Assembly: GCF_004362715.1 (NCBI RefSeq)
Contig: NZ_SNYC01000004.1
Location: 806,001 to 870,000 of the forward strand
Length of the DNA: 64,000 nucleotides
Source: Pedobacter metabolipauper
GTDB taxonomy: Bacteria; Bacteroidota; Bacteroidia; Sphingobacteriales; Sphingobacteriaceae
Direction: 5' to 3'
Shown: positions 9,161-19,198 of the stretch, in pieces
Layout of the letters: each line of letters begins with the position of its first letter
Position numbering within the stretch: the first letter of the stretch is position 1
Translations under genes and position numbers: made by a program
The notes under the pieces: model-generated
What the model was told of the DNA's origin: nothing
What the model saw: only the letters and a program-made list of their open reading frames with translations
Databases searched by the model: none

Positions 9161-9776
9161 GGATTTTTTTAAACGGGTTATTGATTTTATAGTTGCTTTA
9201 GCGGGCTTGATCGTGATCTTCCCCATATTCGCTGTCCTGCTGCTTTTACTCCTGATCGCTAATGATGGTAAGCCTTTATTCTTCCAGCTGCGTCCGGGTA
9301 AGAACGGTCAGTTGTTTAAGGTGATCAAGTTTAAAACAATGAACGATAGAAAGGATGCCAATGGTCATCTATTGCCAGATTCGATGAGGTTAACCAGCGT
9401 CGGTAAATTTGTGAGGAAAACGTCTCTGGACGAGATCCCGCAGCTAATCAACGTAATCAAAGGAGATATGAGTTTGATCGGTCCCCGTCCGCTGTTACCA
9501 GAATACTTACCTTTATACAATGCGCATCAAATGAGAAGACACGATGTTCGTCCTGGTATTACAGGTTGGGCACAGGTAAATGGCCGGAATGCCATAAGCT
9601 GGGAAAAGAAATTTGAATATGACGTCTGGTATGTCGATCAGATCTCTTTGGCATTAGATCTGAAGATTTTGCTGTTAACCGTTCAAAAAGTGTTTAAAAC
9701 TGAAGGAATTAGCCAGGAGGGGCAGGCAACCATGAAAAAATTTAAAGGAACCATCAGCAAACTTGAAGATGCATAG
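9153..9776 (+). CDS. pglC: PglC-like monotopic phosphoglycosyl transferase
   Basis: The ATG at 9153 gives a 207-residue minimal phosphoglycosyl transferase. It has one N-terminal re-entrant hydrophobic segment (about residues 10-35), the catalytic Asp-Glu pair in SLDEIPQ (D93-E94), GPRPLLPEYLPLY and WAQVNGRNAISW. The last three blocks and the C-terminal EGQATMKKFKG are those of PglC, which transfers diacetylbacillosamine-1-phosphate to undecaprenyl phosphate at the inner membrane. Upstream in-frame ATGs would extend it into the PglA-like gene, with which it already overlaps by 8 nt. It is clearly different from the large WcaJ-type enzyme at 43207. Confidence 0.87.
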   Translation: MYKDFFKRVIDFIVALAGLIVIFPIFAVLLLLLLIANDGKPLFFQLRPGKNGQLFKVIKFKTMNDRKDANGHLLPDSMRLTSVGKFVRKTSLDEIPQLINVIKGDMSLIGPRPLLPEYLPLYNAHQMRRHDVRPGITGWAQVNGRNAISWEKKFEYDVWYVDQISLALDLKILLLTVQKVFKTEGISQEGQATMKKFKGTISKLEDA

Positions 9777-10383
9777 TATTTACCTGATTGGAGCCAGTGG
9801 CCACGCAAAAGTAATCGCAGATATTCTGATCTCACAAAAACATACTGTTCTTGGTGTATTTGATCAGGATCCGGGTAAAGAGTGGATGCTGCACATACCA
9901 GTACAGCCACAGCCTTTGCAAGGAGAGTGGCCGGTAGACAGTCCTTACCTGATTGCCATAGGAAACAACCAGGTTCGAAAGCGTATTGCTGACACAAATC
10001 ACGTACTAACATTTACTAAGGCAGTTCATACAAAGGCTATAGTTTCCCATTATGCAAAAATGCAGGAAGGAACAGTGGTCATGGCAGGAGTAACAGTCAA
10101 TGTAGATGCTCGGATTGGTAAACATGCAATTTTAAATACAAACTGTGTGATCGATCATGATTGCATCATTGGTGATTATGCACATATTTCTCCCAATGCA
10201 GCATTAGCCGGGAATGTAGAAGTGGGTGAGGGAACACATATCGGAATAGGTGCCTCTATAATTCAGGGTATAAAAATAGGTAAGTGGGCAACTATAGGTG
10301 CCGGTACAGTAATTATAAACGATGTTCCGGACTATGCCGTAGTGGTAGGGAATCCGGGAAGAATAATAAAATACAACAAATAA
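9769..10383 (+). CDS. pglD: PglD-like sugar N-acetyltransferase
   Basis: This 204-residue protein has the PglD/NeuD two-part layout. An N-terminal Rossmann-like domain opens with YLIGASGHAKVIADIL, followed by a left-handed beta-helix of hexapeptide repeats from about residue 95. The likely catalytic base is His130 in the DHD stretch. PglD acetylates the 4-amino group of UDP-4-amino-4,6-dideoxy-GlcNAc using acetyl-CoA. The ATG at 9769 is preferred over a TTG two codons earlier. It overlaps the PglC-like gene by 8 nt, and its stop overlaps the aminotransferase start in TAATG. Confidence 0.85.
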   Translation: MHSIYLIGASGHAKVIADILISQKHTVLGVFDQDPGKEWMLHIPVQPQPLQGEWPVDSPYLIAIGNNQVRKRIADTNHVLTFTKAVHTKAIVSHYAKMQEGTVVMAGVTVNVDARIGKHAILNTNCVIDHDCIIGDYAHISPNAALAGNVEVGEGTHIGIGASIIQGIKIGKWATIGAGTVIINDVPDYAVVVGNPGRIIKYNK

Positions 10384-11513
10384 TGAACGATAAGATCTGG
10401 TTGTCATCTCCACATATGGGCGGTGCAGAACAAAAATATGTAAATGAAGCATTTGATACCAATTGGATTGCACCATTGGGCCCGCATGTCGATGGATTTG
10501 AACAGGATTTGGCAGCCTATACAAAAACTAAACATGCTGCGGCACTCAGTTCAGGTACAGCAGCATTACATTTGGCGTTGATCATGCTTGGTGTAAAGGC
10601 TGGCGATGAAGTGATCTGCCAGTCGATGACCTTCTCTGCAAGTGCCAATCCCATCGCCTACTTAGGTGCCGTACCGGTATTTGTGGACAGTGAAAGAGAA
10701 ACCTGGAACATGTGTCCGGATTTGCTTCGCGAAGCCATAAAGGCAAGGTTTGCCACTGGAAAGAAGCCTAAAGCTATTATTCCCGTACATTTATATGGAA
10801 TGCCCGCTCAAATGGACAGGATTTTGGAAGTAGCCAAAGAATACGATATTCCGGTAATCGAAGATGCCGCTGAAGCACTGGGGTCAAGTATCAATGGCAG
10901 GGCTATGGGAAGCTTCGGGATCCTGGGCGTATTGTCTTTCAATGGAAATAAGATCATTACCACATCAGGGGGAGGTGCTTTAATCTCCGAAAATGAAGAT
11001 CATATTAAAAAGTCCAGGTTCCTTGCTACACAGGCACGGGATGCAGCTCCTCATTACCAGCATACCGAAATAGGCTATAATTACAGGATGAGTAATGTCT
11101 GTGCCGCCATTGGCCGGGGACAAATGGAAGTATTGGATCAGCATATTGAGAACAGAAGAGCGAACTTTAACTTTTATAAAAGCGCATTTGCCGGGATCAG
11201 TGGAGTTAGCTTCCTGGAAGAGCCGGAAGGTTACAGGTCGAACCGCTGGCTGAGCACCATCCTTGTAGATCCTGAATTGACATCGGGTATTACTCGGGAA
11301 GACATCCGCCTGGGGCTGGAAAAAGATAACATCGAGACAAGACCGCTATGGAAACCGATGCATTTACAGCCGGTATTTGAAAATAGTCCTTTTTATGGTA
11401 ATGGCGTGGCCGAAGAATTATTTAAAAATGGATTGTGCCTTCCTTCAGGATCTAATTTAACACAGAATGATTTAAGTAGGGTAGCAAATGGGATTAAGAA
11501 GTTATTTGCTTAA
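10383..11513 (+). CDS. pglE: PglE-like PLP-dependent sugar aminotransferase
   Basis: This 376-residue protein belongs to the DegT/DnrJ/EryC1 family. SSGTAALHLAL binds PLP phosphate, Asp161 in IEDAAEALGS contacts the pyridine nitrogen, and Lys190 in SFNGNKIITTSGGG is the Schiff-base lysine. In the bacillosamine pathway PglE aminates UDP-4-keto-6-deoxy-GlcNAc, the product of a PglF-type dehydratase. The matching dehydratase lies at 15418 beyond an inverted island. The start at 10383 overlaps the upstream stop by one base. The 3' end overlaps the convergent GT2 gene by 20 nt. Confidence 0.87.
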   Translation: MNDKIWLSSPHMGGAEQKYVNEAFDTNWIAPLGPHVDGFEQDLAAYTKTKHAAALSSGTAALHLALIMLGVKAGDEVICQSMTFSASANPIAYLGAVPVFVDSERETWNMCPDLLREAIKARFATGKKPKAIIPVHLYGMPAQMDRILEVAKEYDIPVIEDAAEALGSSINGRAMGSFGILGVLSFNGNKIITTSGGGALISENEDHIKKSRFLATQARDAAPHYQHTEIGYNYRMSNVCAAIGRGQMEVLDQHIENRRANFNFYKSAFAGISGVSFLEEPEGYRSNRWLSTILVDPELTSGITREDIRLGLEKDNIETRPLWKPMHLQPVFENSPFYGNGVAEELFKNGLCLPSGSNLTQNDLSRVANGIKKLFA

Positions 11514-12375
11514 AATCCGTAATACGATGGATTACCGCTCTGATCATCCTTTTTTGATCTTCAGTAATAGATGAGTTCCGGGTTGCAGATAACAAATTTT
11601 GTTTTCCAAACATTCCCATAAAGTTGTAAGCAGCATACTTAAAATAGGTTTTTGAAATTTCTACAGCCATTTCAAAAGTTGAAATCGTTCCTGGCCCGTA
11701 AGCTTTTAATATCTTACGGGCAGACCTCATACTTTGGTTATAATTTCCAATATCAATCATTCCCTCCCGGTATAAAAGCAAAGGTTCATCTATCCGGATA
11801 AATTTGGTATGCTGAAACGCCCGGCACCACAGTTCATAATCTTCTGAACGGAGAAATCCTTCTGCATATTTATTATTTTTATACCAGCTGGCCTTAGCAA
11901 TAACCGTGGGATGGTATAATATAGAACCTTTCAGAGCTGTTTTTTTGCTGCTGGATCCGTTTAATTTCTTACAGCGCTTTCCGTAGGGATTGTCCTCATC
12001 ATCGATGATGTAAATACAGCTGTCCGTAACATCAATTTCAGGATCTGAAGTCAGTAACAACATTTGCTTCTCCAACCGATCAGGCATCATGATATCATCA
12101 GAATCCATCCTTGCAATGTATTCCCCTCTTGCCAGATCAATGATTTGATTTAAGCGGTTAACAAGGCCGCGATTTTTACCATCACTGATTAATGTGATAC
12201 GGGAATCATGCTCAGCAATAGATTTTGCGATAGAAAGAGAATGATCAGTGGAGCCATCATCTATAAGAATTAACTCCCAAAGATCATAGGTCTGCAGCAA
12301 GATGGAATGGATCGCTTTTTTTAAGGTTTTTTCATTGTTGTAAAAGGGCAACCCTATAGTTAGTTTAACTGGCAT
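11494..12375 (-). CDS. GT2-family glycosyltransferase
   Basis: This 293-residue GT-A enzyme begins with LTIGLPFYNNEKTLKKAI and has LILIDDGSTDHSL in the nucleotide-binding region. MDSDD in GEYIARMDSDDIMMPDRL is the DxD metal/donor motif. DYELWCRAFQ is in the usual place for the acceptor/catalytic aspartate region. It is the last gene of the minus-strand island, 12 nt after the GT11 gene, so the two probably act on the same glycan. Sugar specificity is unknown. Confidence 0.85.
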   Translation of the reverse strand: MPVKLTIGLPFYNNEKTLKKAIHSILLQTYDLWELILIDDGSTDHSLSIAKSIAEHDSRITLISDGKNRGLVNRLNQIIDLARGEYIARMDSDDIMMPDRLEKQMLLLTSDPEIDVTDSCIYIIDDEDNPYGKRCKKLNGSSSKKTALKGSILYHPTVIAKASWYKNNKYAEGFLRSEDYELWCRAFQHTKFIRIDEPLLLYREGMIDIGNYNQSMRSARKILKAYGPGTISTFEMAVEISKTYFKYAAYNFMGMFGKQNLLSATRNSSITEDQKRMIRAVIHRITDFKQITS

Positions 12376-12387
12376 TAATTGATTAGT

Positions 12388-13272
12388 TTATAATTTAATC
12401 CATGCTTTTGGTATTAGCATATTTGTAGCAAGCAGATCCGTGTTTGGGTTATTAAACCAACTCTTTGGACTGATTACCTTTTTATCCTTAAAATCATTTA
12501 GCCAGGCTGCCCACCAGCTAAATGAACTATTGGCAATAATATGGTGCTTGCAGCTGCTCATCAGCTGCAGATCAATATGAGGTTGATCAGGGTTATGGTC
12601 TACCATAATGAACTGGTCGCCGGTAAAATTGGCTCTTGCCCATTCCATATCATCAGAAAATACATAAAATACAGCATCTGTGAGTTTCTCCTTGAAATAT
12701 TGGATGGCCTGTTGATAATAATCCATCCCGCATATCTTATAGGTGTTTTGACCTGGGATCTTGGAAACGTAATCCCCACGGCGTATATGCAGGCTTACCG
12801 ACTCACAAGAATCAATATGCCGCATAAATTGTTGGTTTTTAAGATCAAGATCTAAATCCAAATTCAATTCTTTACGCAGAATACCTGCAATGGGTTTGAA
12901 ATATTTTTCTGATTGCCAATATCCGTCATAGTAACAATTATTTTTAAGGTTTTTAGGGTCAATATGGACAAACGGCTTTTCAATGATCATATTTTTATTT
13001 AGTGCCGGCATCTGTTGAACTGCTTTTCTTTCAATTCTTGATAATATACCACTATTAAAATACTTAAAAGTATGAATTTCAGATATCGTGGCTATTTTTA
13101 AATCAAGATTAAAATTTTTTAATCCAAAATCTCTTTTAGTTTTTTTCGTAGATTGATTATTGAATTGTAAATCTAATTTTAATGGTGTATTATATTTCAA
13201 AGATAGACATTTTCCAAAAGAATATTGAAATAATTGATTGCCTAATCCGCCCCAGATCTTTACAATGATCAT
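12388..13272 (-). CDS. GT11 alpha-1,2-fucosyltransferase-like enzyme
   Basis: This 294-residue protein has the GT11 signatures: [15 protein letters not shown] at the N-terminus, HIRRGDYV for GDP-fucose binding, and [10 protein letters not shown] and [10 protein letters not shown] towards the C-terminus. Family members transfer fucose from GDP-L-fucose, usually in alpha-1,2 linkage, in the cytoplasm. The window has gmd (23272) but no recognisable GDP-L-fucose synthase, so the second step must be encoded elsewhere. The start overlaps the end of the upstream acyltransferase gene by 4 nt. Confidence 0.9.
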   Translation of the reverse strand: MIIVKIWGGLGNQLFQYSFGKCLSLKYNTPLKLDLQFNNQSTKKTKRDFGLKNFNLDLKIATISEIHTFKYFNSGILSRIERKAVQQMPALNKNMIIEKPFVHIDPKNLKNNCYYDGYWQSEKYFKPIAGILRKELNLDLDLDLKNQQFMRHIDSCESVSLHIRRGDYVSKIPGQNTYKICGMDYYQQAIQYFKEKLTDAVFYVFSDDMEWARANFTGDQFIMVDHNPDQPHIDLQLMSSCKHHIIANSSFSWWAAWLNDFKDKKVISPKSWFNNPNTDLLATNMLIPKAWIKL

Positions 13273-13880
13273 ATCACCCTGCTTTTTATTTTTACAGCAG
13301 GATTACCAGCCACAATGGCGTATGCTGCAACGTCTTTAACCACTACAGATCCAGCTGCAACAATTGCTCCTTTAGCAATCCTAACGCCATCAGTAATCAC
13401 GGCATTGGCTCCAATCCATACATCATCTTCAATGAAGATGCCACCTTTTGAAACGGAGTTCTGAAGCAGCATAGGTTTCGAGATATCTTTAAAACCGTGT
13501 CCTCCGCCAGCCAGCATTACGTTTGGGGCAATCATCACATACTTTCCTATTTTTACATTTCCATATACGGTGGTGTATGGATTCAGCTGACTGTAGTCAC
13601 CAATTTCAATCCCATGATCCAGCCCTGCCCACAAAATCACACCCTTATTTATTTCCGCATTCTTTGATAAACGGATTTTTCTTAAATTTCTAAAACTGCT
13701 GTCAAAGCAAATTCTGGTGCTCCATGAAACTTTGCCCAATACGCAATATCTTAAAGGAAACAAAAGAAGATTATAAATCAAATAAACCCCCTTACGGATG
13801 CCTTTTTCTAAAAGATGAAATTTATAATCCGGATTTTCTTTTAGTCTCCGTCTGATTGCTGCTGCTCTTTCGCTGTTCAT
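13269..13880 (-). CDS. LbH (hexapeptide-repeat) acyltransferase
   Basis: This 203-residue protein has a basic amphipathic N-terminus and then left-handed beta-helix hexapeptide repeats. It ends with [19 protein letters not shown] and [21 protein letters not shown], the CoA-binding part of the WcaF/maltose-acetyltransferase group. GGGHGF carries the likely catalytic histidine. It would O-acetylate a sugar in the lipid-linked unit. It sits 5 nt downstream of the flippase and overlaps the GT11 gene, which places it in the minus-strand island operon. Confidence 0.83.
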   Translation of the reverse strand: MNSERAAAIRRRLKENPDYKFHLLEKGIRKGVYLIYNLLLFPLRYCVLGKVSWSTRICFDSSFRNLRKIRLSKNAEINKGVILWAGLDHGIEIGDYSQLNPYTTVYGNVKIGKYVMIAPNVMLAGGGHGFKDISKPMLLQNSVSKGGIFIEDDVWIGANAVITDGVRIAKGAIVAAGSVVVKDVAAYAIVAGNPAVKIKSRVI

Positions 13881-13885
13881 CTCTG

Positions 13886-15196
13886 CTAATTAAAGACTTT
13901 TTGTTTAAAAACATTTAAGAGTATTGGAATGGTAACCACATGCATCAAAATCAGGACTGCAATCATTCCGGATCCACCAAATGAAGGTACTGCTAAATTT
14001 GCACCTATAAAAAATACAACGCATTGAATGATACTAACAATTGCCATCTGCCGGGTAAGGTTCATAGCAAATAAACCGACTGTAAACCCTCCAAAGATTA
14101 AAACAAAAGCAGAATAGATAGAAAACCCAATGCGCAAATTTAAAGGGATATCAAGATGCTCATGAATAACTAATGGCAACAGGTAAGGGATGAATACAAT
14201 CAGCACCAGGGCAATAAACCCAGAGTAAAATATAGAATAGCGGATGTATTTTTTTAATGCAGATTTTATGGTAAGGGTATCATTCTGCAAATTCAATTGT
14301 GCAAATTTTGACCATAAAGGTTGCTGGAGCACCAGGATGGGGATCTGTATGGCCAGCATAACCTGGAACATAATTCCAAACCCGGCAACACGCTCTGCGC
14401 CCTGGTAATGAGCCAGTAAGCTAAATTGAGAACTTACAATTAATATCCCGGTCAACTGTATAATGATAAAATTATACCCGGTTCTTTGCAGATCTTTGAT
14501 TACCAACAGGACGTCAGTCATGCGAATTCTATAAAATTTAATTTTACGTGTGAAAAAAAGATGAATGGTGATCAGGATCGAAGCAATTAGATTTCCAGAA
14601 GTTAGAAAGATAACAATGCTTAACAGACCAAGATCCAATTGGATGCTAATCAATATACCTAAGAAGGACATCAAATTTCCAGTCAGAAGGTACATCTCTG
14701 AAAGTGAGCCATTCTGCATTGCAAATGGGATCTTTAAAATAATAGTAGTAGATAATTTGATTAGGAATATTACGATGCAGACAATCAATAAAGTATGAAT
14801 TTCATGCGAATTGGTGATAACTTTAAGTTTAAGAAGATTTACCCAGTCCAGATTAGGTATAAGAATAAACGCAATTACAAAAATCAGCAATGAGATCACT
14901 GTAAAAAATAGAAGGTTGGAAAAGATGTATCTATCCGCAGACTCGTAATCTTCCTCGGTATAAAATTTGGTCAGTTTATTTAGCATGGCTGAACTGATAC
15001 CCAAATCTAAAAGTAATATATAGCCTGCTATTGATGAAATGGTGATCCAAAAGCCATATTTTTCTATACCCAGGTAATTAATGATTAACGGAGTGCTAAA
15101 GAGACGTATTCCAGTACCTGCAAACCGGTTAATAGCACCTGCTGCACCTGCTTTTAATACCGGCGCCCAAATCGAACTTTTGTTCAATAACCTCAT
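13886..15196 (-). CDS. Wzx-like flippase (MOP superfamily)
   Basis: This 436-residue protein is very hydrophobic, with about twelve membrane helices. The N-terminal block [20 protein letters not shown] and the following [22 protein letters not shown] resemble the first two helices of polysaccharide flippases. Flippases move undecaprenyl-linked repeat units to the periplasm. It heads a four-gene minus-strand operon (flippase, acyltransferase, GT11, GT2) with no polymerase or initiating enzyme of its own. It is one of three flippases in the window and the only one on the minus strand. Confidence 0.82.
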   Translation of the reverse strand: MRLLNKSSIWAPVLKAGAAGAINRFAGTGIRLFSTPLIINYLGIEKYGFWITISSIAGYILLLDLGISSAMLNKLTKFYTEEDYESADRYIFSNLLFFTVISLLIFVIAFILIPNLDWVNLLKLKVITNSHEIHTLLIVCIVIFLIKLSTTIILKIPFAMQNGSLSEMYLLTGNLMSFLGILISIQLDLGLLSIVIFLTSGNLIASILITIHLFFTRKIKFYRIRMTDVLLVIKDLQRTGYNFIIIQLTGILIVSSQFSLLAHYQGAERVAGFGIMFQVMLAIQIPILVLQQPLWSKFAQLNLQNDTLTIKSALKKYIRYSIFYSGFIALVLIVFIPYLLPLVIHEHLDIPLNLRIGFSIYSAFVLIFGGFTVGLFAMNLTRQMAIVSIIQCVVFFIGANLAVPSFGGSGMIAVLILMHVVTIPILLNVFKQKVFN

Positions 15197-15386
15197 AAAG
15201 AGTTATGCATGTTTGTAAATGGGACAAAATATAATTTTATAAAGGTATTCTTTTTTTTAAGTAGTTCTTTTTCTTAGGGGCAGCAGAAACGTTTTTGCCT
15301 GATAATTAGTATGCTTATTCTCAGAAGCTCTGATATTAAAAACAAATAGGCCGTTCAATCTGTATCATATTCAGCAATATATTGTT

Positions 15387-15394
15387 TATGTTTG
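15387..15394 (+). promoter_or_regulatory. Possible -7 element upstream of the pglF-like gene
   Basis: TATGTTTG fits TAnnTTTG and lies 23 nt before the ATG at 15418, in the divergent gap between the minus-strand flippase and the plus-strand dehydratase. No TTTG is found at the expected distance upstream, so this is only a weak promoter candidate. Confidence 0.3.
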
Positions 15395-15417
15395 CTCTTG
15401 GATAATATAGTTTTATA

Positions 15418-17352
15418 ATGTTTTCTAAAATAGAAATAGTTCCACGCTGGATCATATTCACAATAGATATATGTCTTTGCGTATTTTCTCTTCTGCTTGC
15501 TAAAATTGTAAAACACAATTTTATTGTGGAGGATATTAATGGAATAGCCCTATACAGATCCGTTATTTTAGTAGCCATAGTAAATGTCCTGGTATTCTTC
15601 AATGTAAAGACATTTGCCGGAATTGTGCGTTACACAAGTGCTCAAGACTCATTCCGGATCTTATTTGCCATTGCATTAAGCTCACTGATCATCTTCTTTT
15701 CAAATGCACTCCTGATTGTTTTTGGAAGTATATCTGTGCTGAGCAATGTAACGATTGTTATCTATTCCCTGTTCAGTTTCCTCTTTTTGATCACTTACCG
15801 GATTCTGGTGAAGTATTTCTTCATGTACATTAAGAATGCAAAACTGAATAAGATCGGCATCATCATTTATGGCGCAGGTGAAGCAGGTGTGGCAACTAAA
15901 AGAACCTTTGATCATGATAAACAGGTAAATAAGACCATTTTTGCGTTTGTAGATGATGATTTACGTAAAGTAGGAAAGACCATTGATGGTGTAAAGATCC
16001 TGTATGCAGGAAATCTCGAAGCCCTCATCAAAAAACATGCAATCGATGAACTGATCTTTGCCAGTTACACCATTCCAGTTGAACGTAAAAATCTCGTGGT
16101 TGATATCTGCCTCGAGAATAAAGTTAAAATATTAAACATCCCGCCGCCTGAAATCTGGGCACGTGGAGATATAAGTACCGCACAAATTCAAAATATCAAT
16201 ATCGAAGACCTCCTGGACCGGAAGTCTATCGTCATTGATACCGATGGCATCCAAAATCAGCTGAAGGAGAAGCGGATCCTGATCACTGGCGCAGCAGGTT
16301 CCATAGGAAGTGAGATCGTTCGCCAGCTAATGAAGTTTGAAACCGGCCTCATCATCATGTGCGATCAGAATGAAACGGCCCTGCATGAGCTTTACCTGGA
16401 AATGGAAGAAACACATCAGGAAACCAACTTCCATGCATTTATTGGTGATGTAAAAGATCAAAAAAGGATGAACTTCTTGTTTGATACTTTTAAGCCCCAT
16501 TATGTCTATCATGCAGCAGCATACAAACATGTGCCGATGATGGAAGATAACCCGGCAGAAGCCATTAAAACCAACGTGCTGGGCACTAAAACCATAGCTG
16601 ATCTGTCTATAAAGCATGGCGTGAGCAAATTTGTCATGATATCTACCGACAAAGCCGTAAATCCAACCAATATTATGGGGGCTTCTAAACGGATTGCAGA
16701 AATTTATGTGCAGTCACTTAACAACTCCCTGAACAATCCAAACCTGATCTTTTCAAATGGTTTAAGTTACCTGAATGAACCAGGAGTAAAACCAATCACC
16801 AAATTCATTACTACCCGCTTTGGAAATGTTTTGGGCTCCAATGGATCTGTAATCCCAAGATTTAAACAGCAGATTGAAAAAGGCGGACCAATAACCGTTA
16901 CCCATCCGGAAATTACAAGGTTCTTCATGACCATTCCGGAAGCCTGCCGTTTGGTTCTTGAAGCAGGCTGCATGGGCAAGGGCGGAGAAGTGTATGTATT
17001 CGATATGGGCAAGTCGGTGAAGATCATCGAACTCGCAAAAAGAATGATCCTGTTAGCCGGATTGGTTCCTAATGAAGACATAAAAATTACCTATACCGGA
17101 CTTAGACCAGGAGAGAAATTATTTGAAGAGCTTTTAAATGACCACGAGAATACCATGCCTACCCATCATGAAAAGATCATGATCGGAAGGGTAAGGGAAT
17201 ATGTTTTTAATGACATCCAATCTCAGATCTATGAATTGCTGGATCTCGCCATTACCAATGACAATACCAAACTGGTAACCCAGATGAAAATGATCGTGCC
17301 CGAGTTTAAAAGCAAAAATTCTGTATTCGAAAAACTGGACCAGGTACATTAG
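15418..17352 (+). CDS. pglF: PglF/FlaA1/CapD-type membrane UDP-sugar 4,6-dehydratase
   Basis: This 644-residue protein has the full long-form architecture: four N-terminal membrane helices (about residues 1-130), a first Rossmann-like domain with GAGEAGVATKR near residue 152, and a catalytic SDR domain with ITGAAGSIGSEIVRQL near residue 288. STDKAVNP near residue 408 is followed by MGASKR, where Met stands in place of the usual SDR tyrosine, as in PglF-type dehydratases. The enzyme converts UDP-GlcNAc to the 4-keto-6-deoxy intermediate that PglE and PglD-like enzymes use. It is cut off from that module by the inverted island at 11494-15196. A role in making another 6-deoxy HexNAc is possible. 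Confidence 0.85.
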   Translation: MFSKIEIVPRWIIFTIDICLCVFSLLLAKIVKHNFIVEDINGIALYRSVILVAIVNVLVFFNVKTFAGIVRYTSAQDSFRILFAIALSSLIIFFSNALLIVFGSISVLSNVTIVIYSLFSFLFLITYRILVKYFFMYIKNAKLNKIGIIIYGAGEAGVATKRTFDHDKQVNKTIFAFVDDDLRKVGKTIDGVKILYAGNLEALIKKHAIDELIFASYTIPVERKNLVVDICLENKVKILNIPPPEIWARGDISTAQIQNINIEDLLDRKSIVIDTDGIQNQLKEKRILITGAAGSIGSEIVRQLMKFETGLIIMCDQNETALHELYLEMEETHQETNFHAFIGDVKDQKRMNFLFDTFKPHYVYHAAAYKHVPMMEDNPAEAIKTNVLGTKTIADLSIKHGVSKFVMISTDKAVNPTNIMGASKRIAEIYVQSLNNSLNNPNLIFSNGLSYLNEPGVKPITKFITTRFGNVLGSNGSVIPRFKQQIEKGGPITVTHPEITRFFMTIPEACRLVLEAGCMGKGGEVYVFDMGKSVKIIELAKRMILLAGLVPNEDIKITYTGLRPGEKLFEELLNDHENTMPTHHEKIMIGRVREYVFNDIQSQIYELLDLAITNDNTKLVTQMKMIVPEFKSKNSVFEKLDQVH

Positions 17353-17439
17353 CACAGCATGGCTGCGAGAAATACTTGACCTTCTTAATGGTAATCTTTA
17401 TATATTTGTCAAGCCTACTGCTCAATTACAGCATGATCT

Positions 17440-19188
17440 ATGATAAATACACATTACTTAAATAGGTACGCTACTTTGGTGAAAACCGGAATAGTTATCT
17501 TCCTGATCCTTCTTCTTAATACCACAAATGGTTTCGCTCAAACCTTACCGGTAGGCATTCTTGAAAATGTGGAAGATGCTTATCGCAGACAACAGCTTTT
17601 AGGGAATGATTCATCTCGTTCTTCGTATATGATCCGGCCGTTGTTTATGTCAGATCGTAATGATCTGCTTCTCGATCAGGCCGCTTCATTATCGCTGTCC
17701 AGCTTCCGTACTAAGATCTATGAAAACAAAAAACTGGCAACAGAGATCTACCTGCTCCCGTTTACTACCCAGCAACAATATAACAGTCATCATCCTTACG
17801 GTATAAATGATGGTTCTATGGTGTCTGCAAAAGGATATCAAAATCAATTCTCTGGAGGTGCCTACGCAAAAATAGGCCCCTTGAGCATTCAACTGCGTCC
17901 GGAGTATGTATATGCCTATAATGCAGATTTTCGCGAGATGCATGAAGTAGATCCTGATCCGTATTCCAGGTTTACCTCTTTTTATAACGTTTATTATAAT
18001 AATTACATCGACCAGCCTGAAAGAATGGGGCAGAATCATAGCTATAACAGGTTGAGCTGGGGACAAAGCAGTATACGTCTAACTTTAGATCCGGTGTCAG
18101 TAGGACTAAGTAATGAAAATTTATGGTGGGGCCCTGGAGTAAGGAATTCTTTATTGATGAGTAATAATGCACCTGGATTTAAACACCTTACCTTAAATAC
18201 AACCAGGCCAATAAATTCACCAATTGGTGCTTTTGAGGCACAAGTTATTGCCGGACGGCTGGATCCGTCAGGTGTTAAGGCTGCAAATACATTTTTGTTT
18301 GTACCTAAAAATGACGACTGGAGATATATTTCGGGTGTCATAATAACCTATCAGCCTAAAATAATACCTAACCTATTCCTCGGCTTTAGCCGTGTTTTTG
18401 TTTTAGAAAGTGAGAACCTGGGTAAAAGTTTTGGTGATTATTTTCCATTCTTCTCTGCTTTAGAAAAATCTGCCCTTGCTGATCCAAATGATCCCAATGC
18501 TGTAAGCCCTGAAGATGCCAAAGAAAGAGATCAGCTACTCTCTGCTTATGCCAGGTGGGTTTTGCCAGAAACCCATGCAGAAATGTATTTTGAGATCGGA
18601 CGAAATGACCACTCCTTTGATTTGAGAGATGGATTAGTAGAACCAGAACAATCTCTAGCCTATACCATCGGTTTCAGGAAGCTTATAACGATGAAAAAAT
18701 CAGATGAATTTATTCAGATTGGTGCTGAAATGACCCAGTTGGAAGGCCCCCGGAGTAAAATAAGCAGGGCTCAGCCACCATGGTATATTCACGGCCAGGT
18801 ACATGCAGGGTACACACAAAGAGGTCAAATTCTAGGTGCAGGCATTGGCAGTGGAAGCAATTTGCAGTCGCTGGATATAAGCTGGGTAAAAGGACTTAAA
18901 AGAATTGGACTCCAGCTGGAGCGCCTGGCTAACAACAATGACTTATTTGAATCTCTAACTATTGCATATGCTGGAGACACGCAATACATAAAAAGACGAT
19001 GGATAGATTTATCGTTAACAGGGAAATTTGCATGGAACTGGAACAAAATAATATTAAATGGAGAAGCTACTTATATAAGATCAGATAATTATCAGTACCA
19101 GCTGCAAGCTTTTCCAAAAACTCAGGATCGTGGTGAATTTGTTCAGAATAACATTCATGTGAAAATGGGATTGATGTATAATTTTTAA
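17440..19188 (+). CDS. Wzi-family capsule assembly outer-membrane protein
   Basis: This 582-residue protein starts with a signal peptide (hydrophobic stretch about residues 16-33, ending in NGFAQ). The body is rich in alternating aromatic strands, as in an outer-membrane beta-barrel, with LSNENLWWGPGVRNSLLMS and LFLGFSRVF typical of Bacteroidota Caps_assemb_Wzi proteins. The protein ends in NNIHVKMGLMYNF, a terminal strand with an aromatic last residue. E. coli Wzi binds capsule at the surface. The Bacteroidota relatives are assumed to act in capsule retention or assembly. It precedes the CpsB-like phosphatase, wza and wzc genes, which supports the role. Confidence 0.8.
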   Translation: MINTHYLNRYATLVKTGIVIFLILLLNTTNGFAQTLPVGILENVEDAYRRQQLLGNDSSRSSYMIRPLFMSDRNDLLLDQAASLSLSSFRTKIYENKKLATEIYLLPFTTQQQYNSHHPYGINDGSMVSAKGYQNQFSGGAYAKIGPLSIQLRPEYVYAYNADFREMHEVDPDPYSRFTSFYNVYYNNYIDQPERMGQNHSYNRLSWGQSSIRLTLDPVSVGLSNENLWWGPGVRNSLLMSNNAPGFKHLTLNTTRPINSPIGAFEAQVIAGRLDPSGVKAANTFLFVPKNDDWRYISGVIITYQPKIIPNLFLGFSRVFVLESENLGKSFGDYFPFFSALEKSALADPNDPNAVSPEDAKERDQLLSAYARWVLPETHAEMYFEIGRNDHSFDLRDGLVEPEQSLAYTIGFRKLITMKKSDEFIQIGAEMTQLEGPRSKISRAQPPWYIHGQVHAGYTQRGQILGAGIGSGSNLQSLDISWVKGLKRIGLQLERLANNNDLFESLTIAYAGDTQYIKRRWIDLSLTGKFAWNWNKIILNGEATYIRSDNYQYQLQAFPKTQDRGEFVQNNIHVKMGLMYNF

Positions 19189-19198
19189 TTATTTAGGC

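Noticed and set aside
10284..10382. N-terminal extension of the pglE-like gene
   Set aside because: It lies inside the pglD-like gene in another frame, and the ATG at 10383 in TAATG starts a standard aminotransferase.
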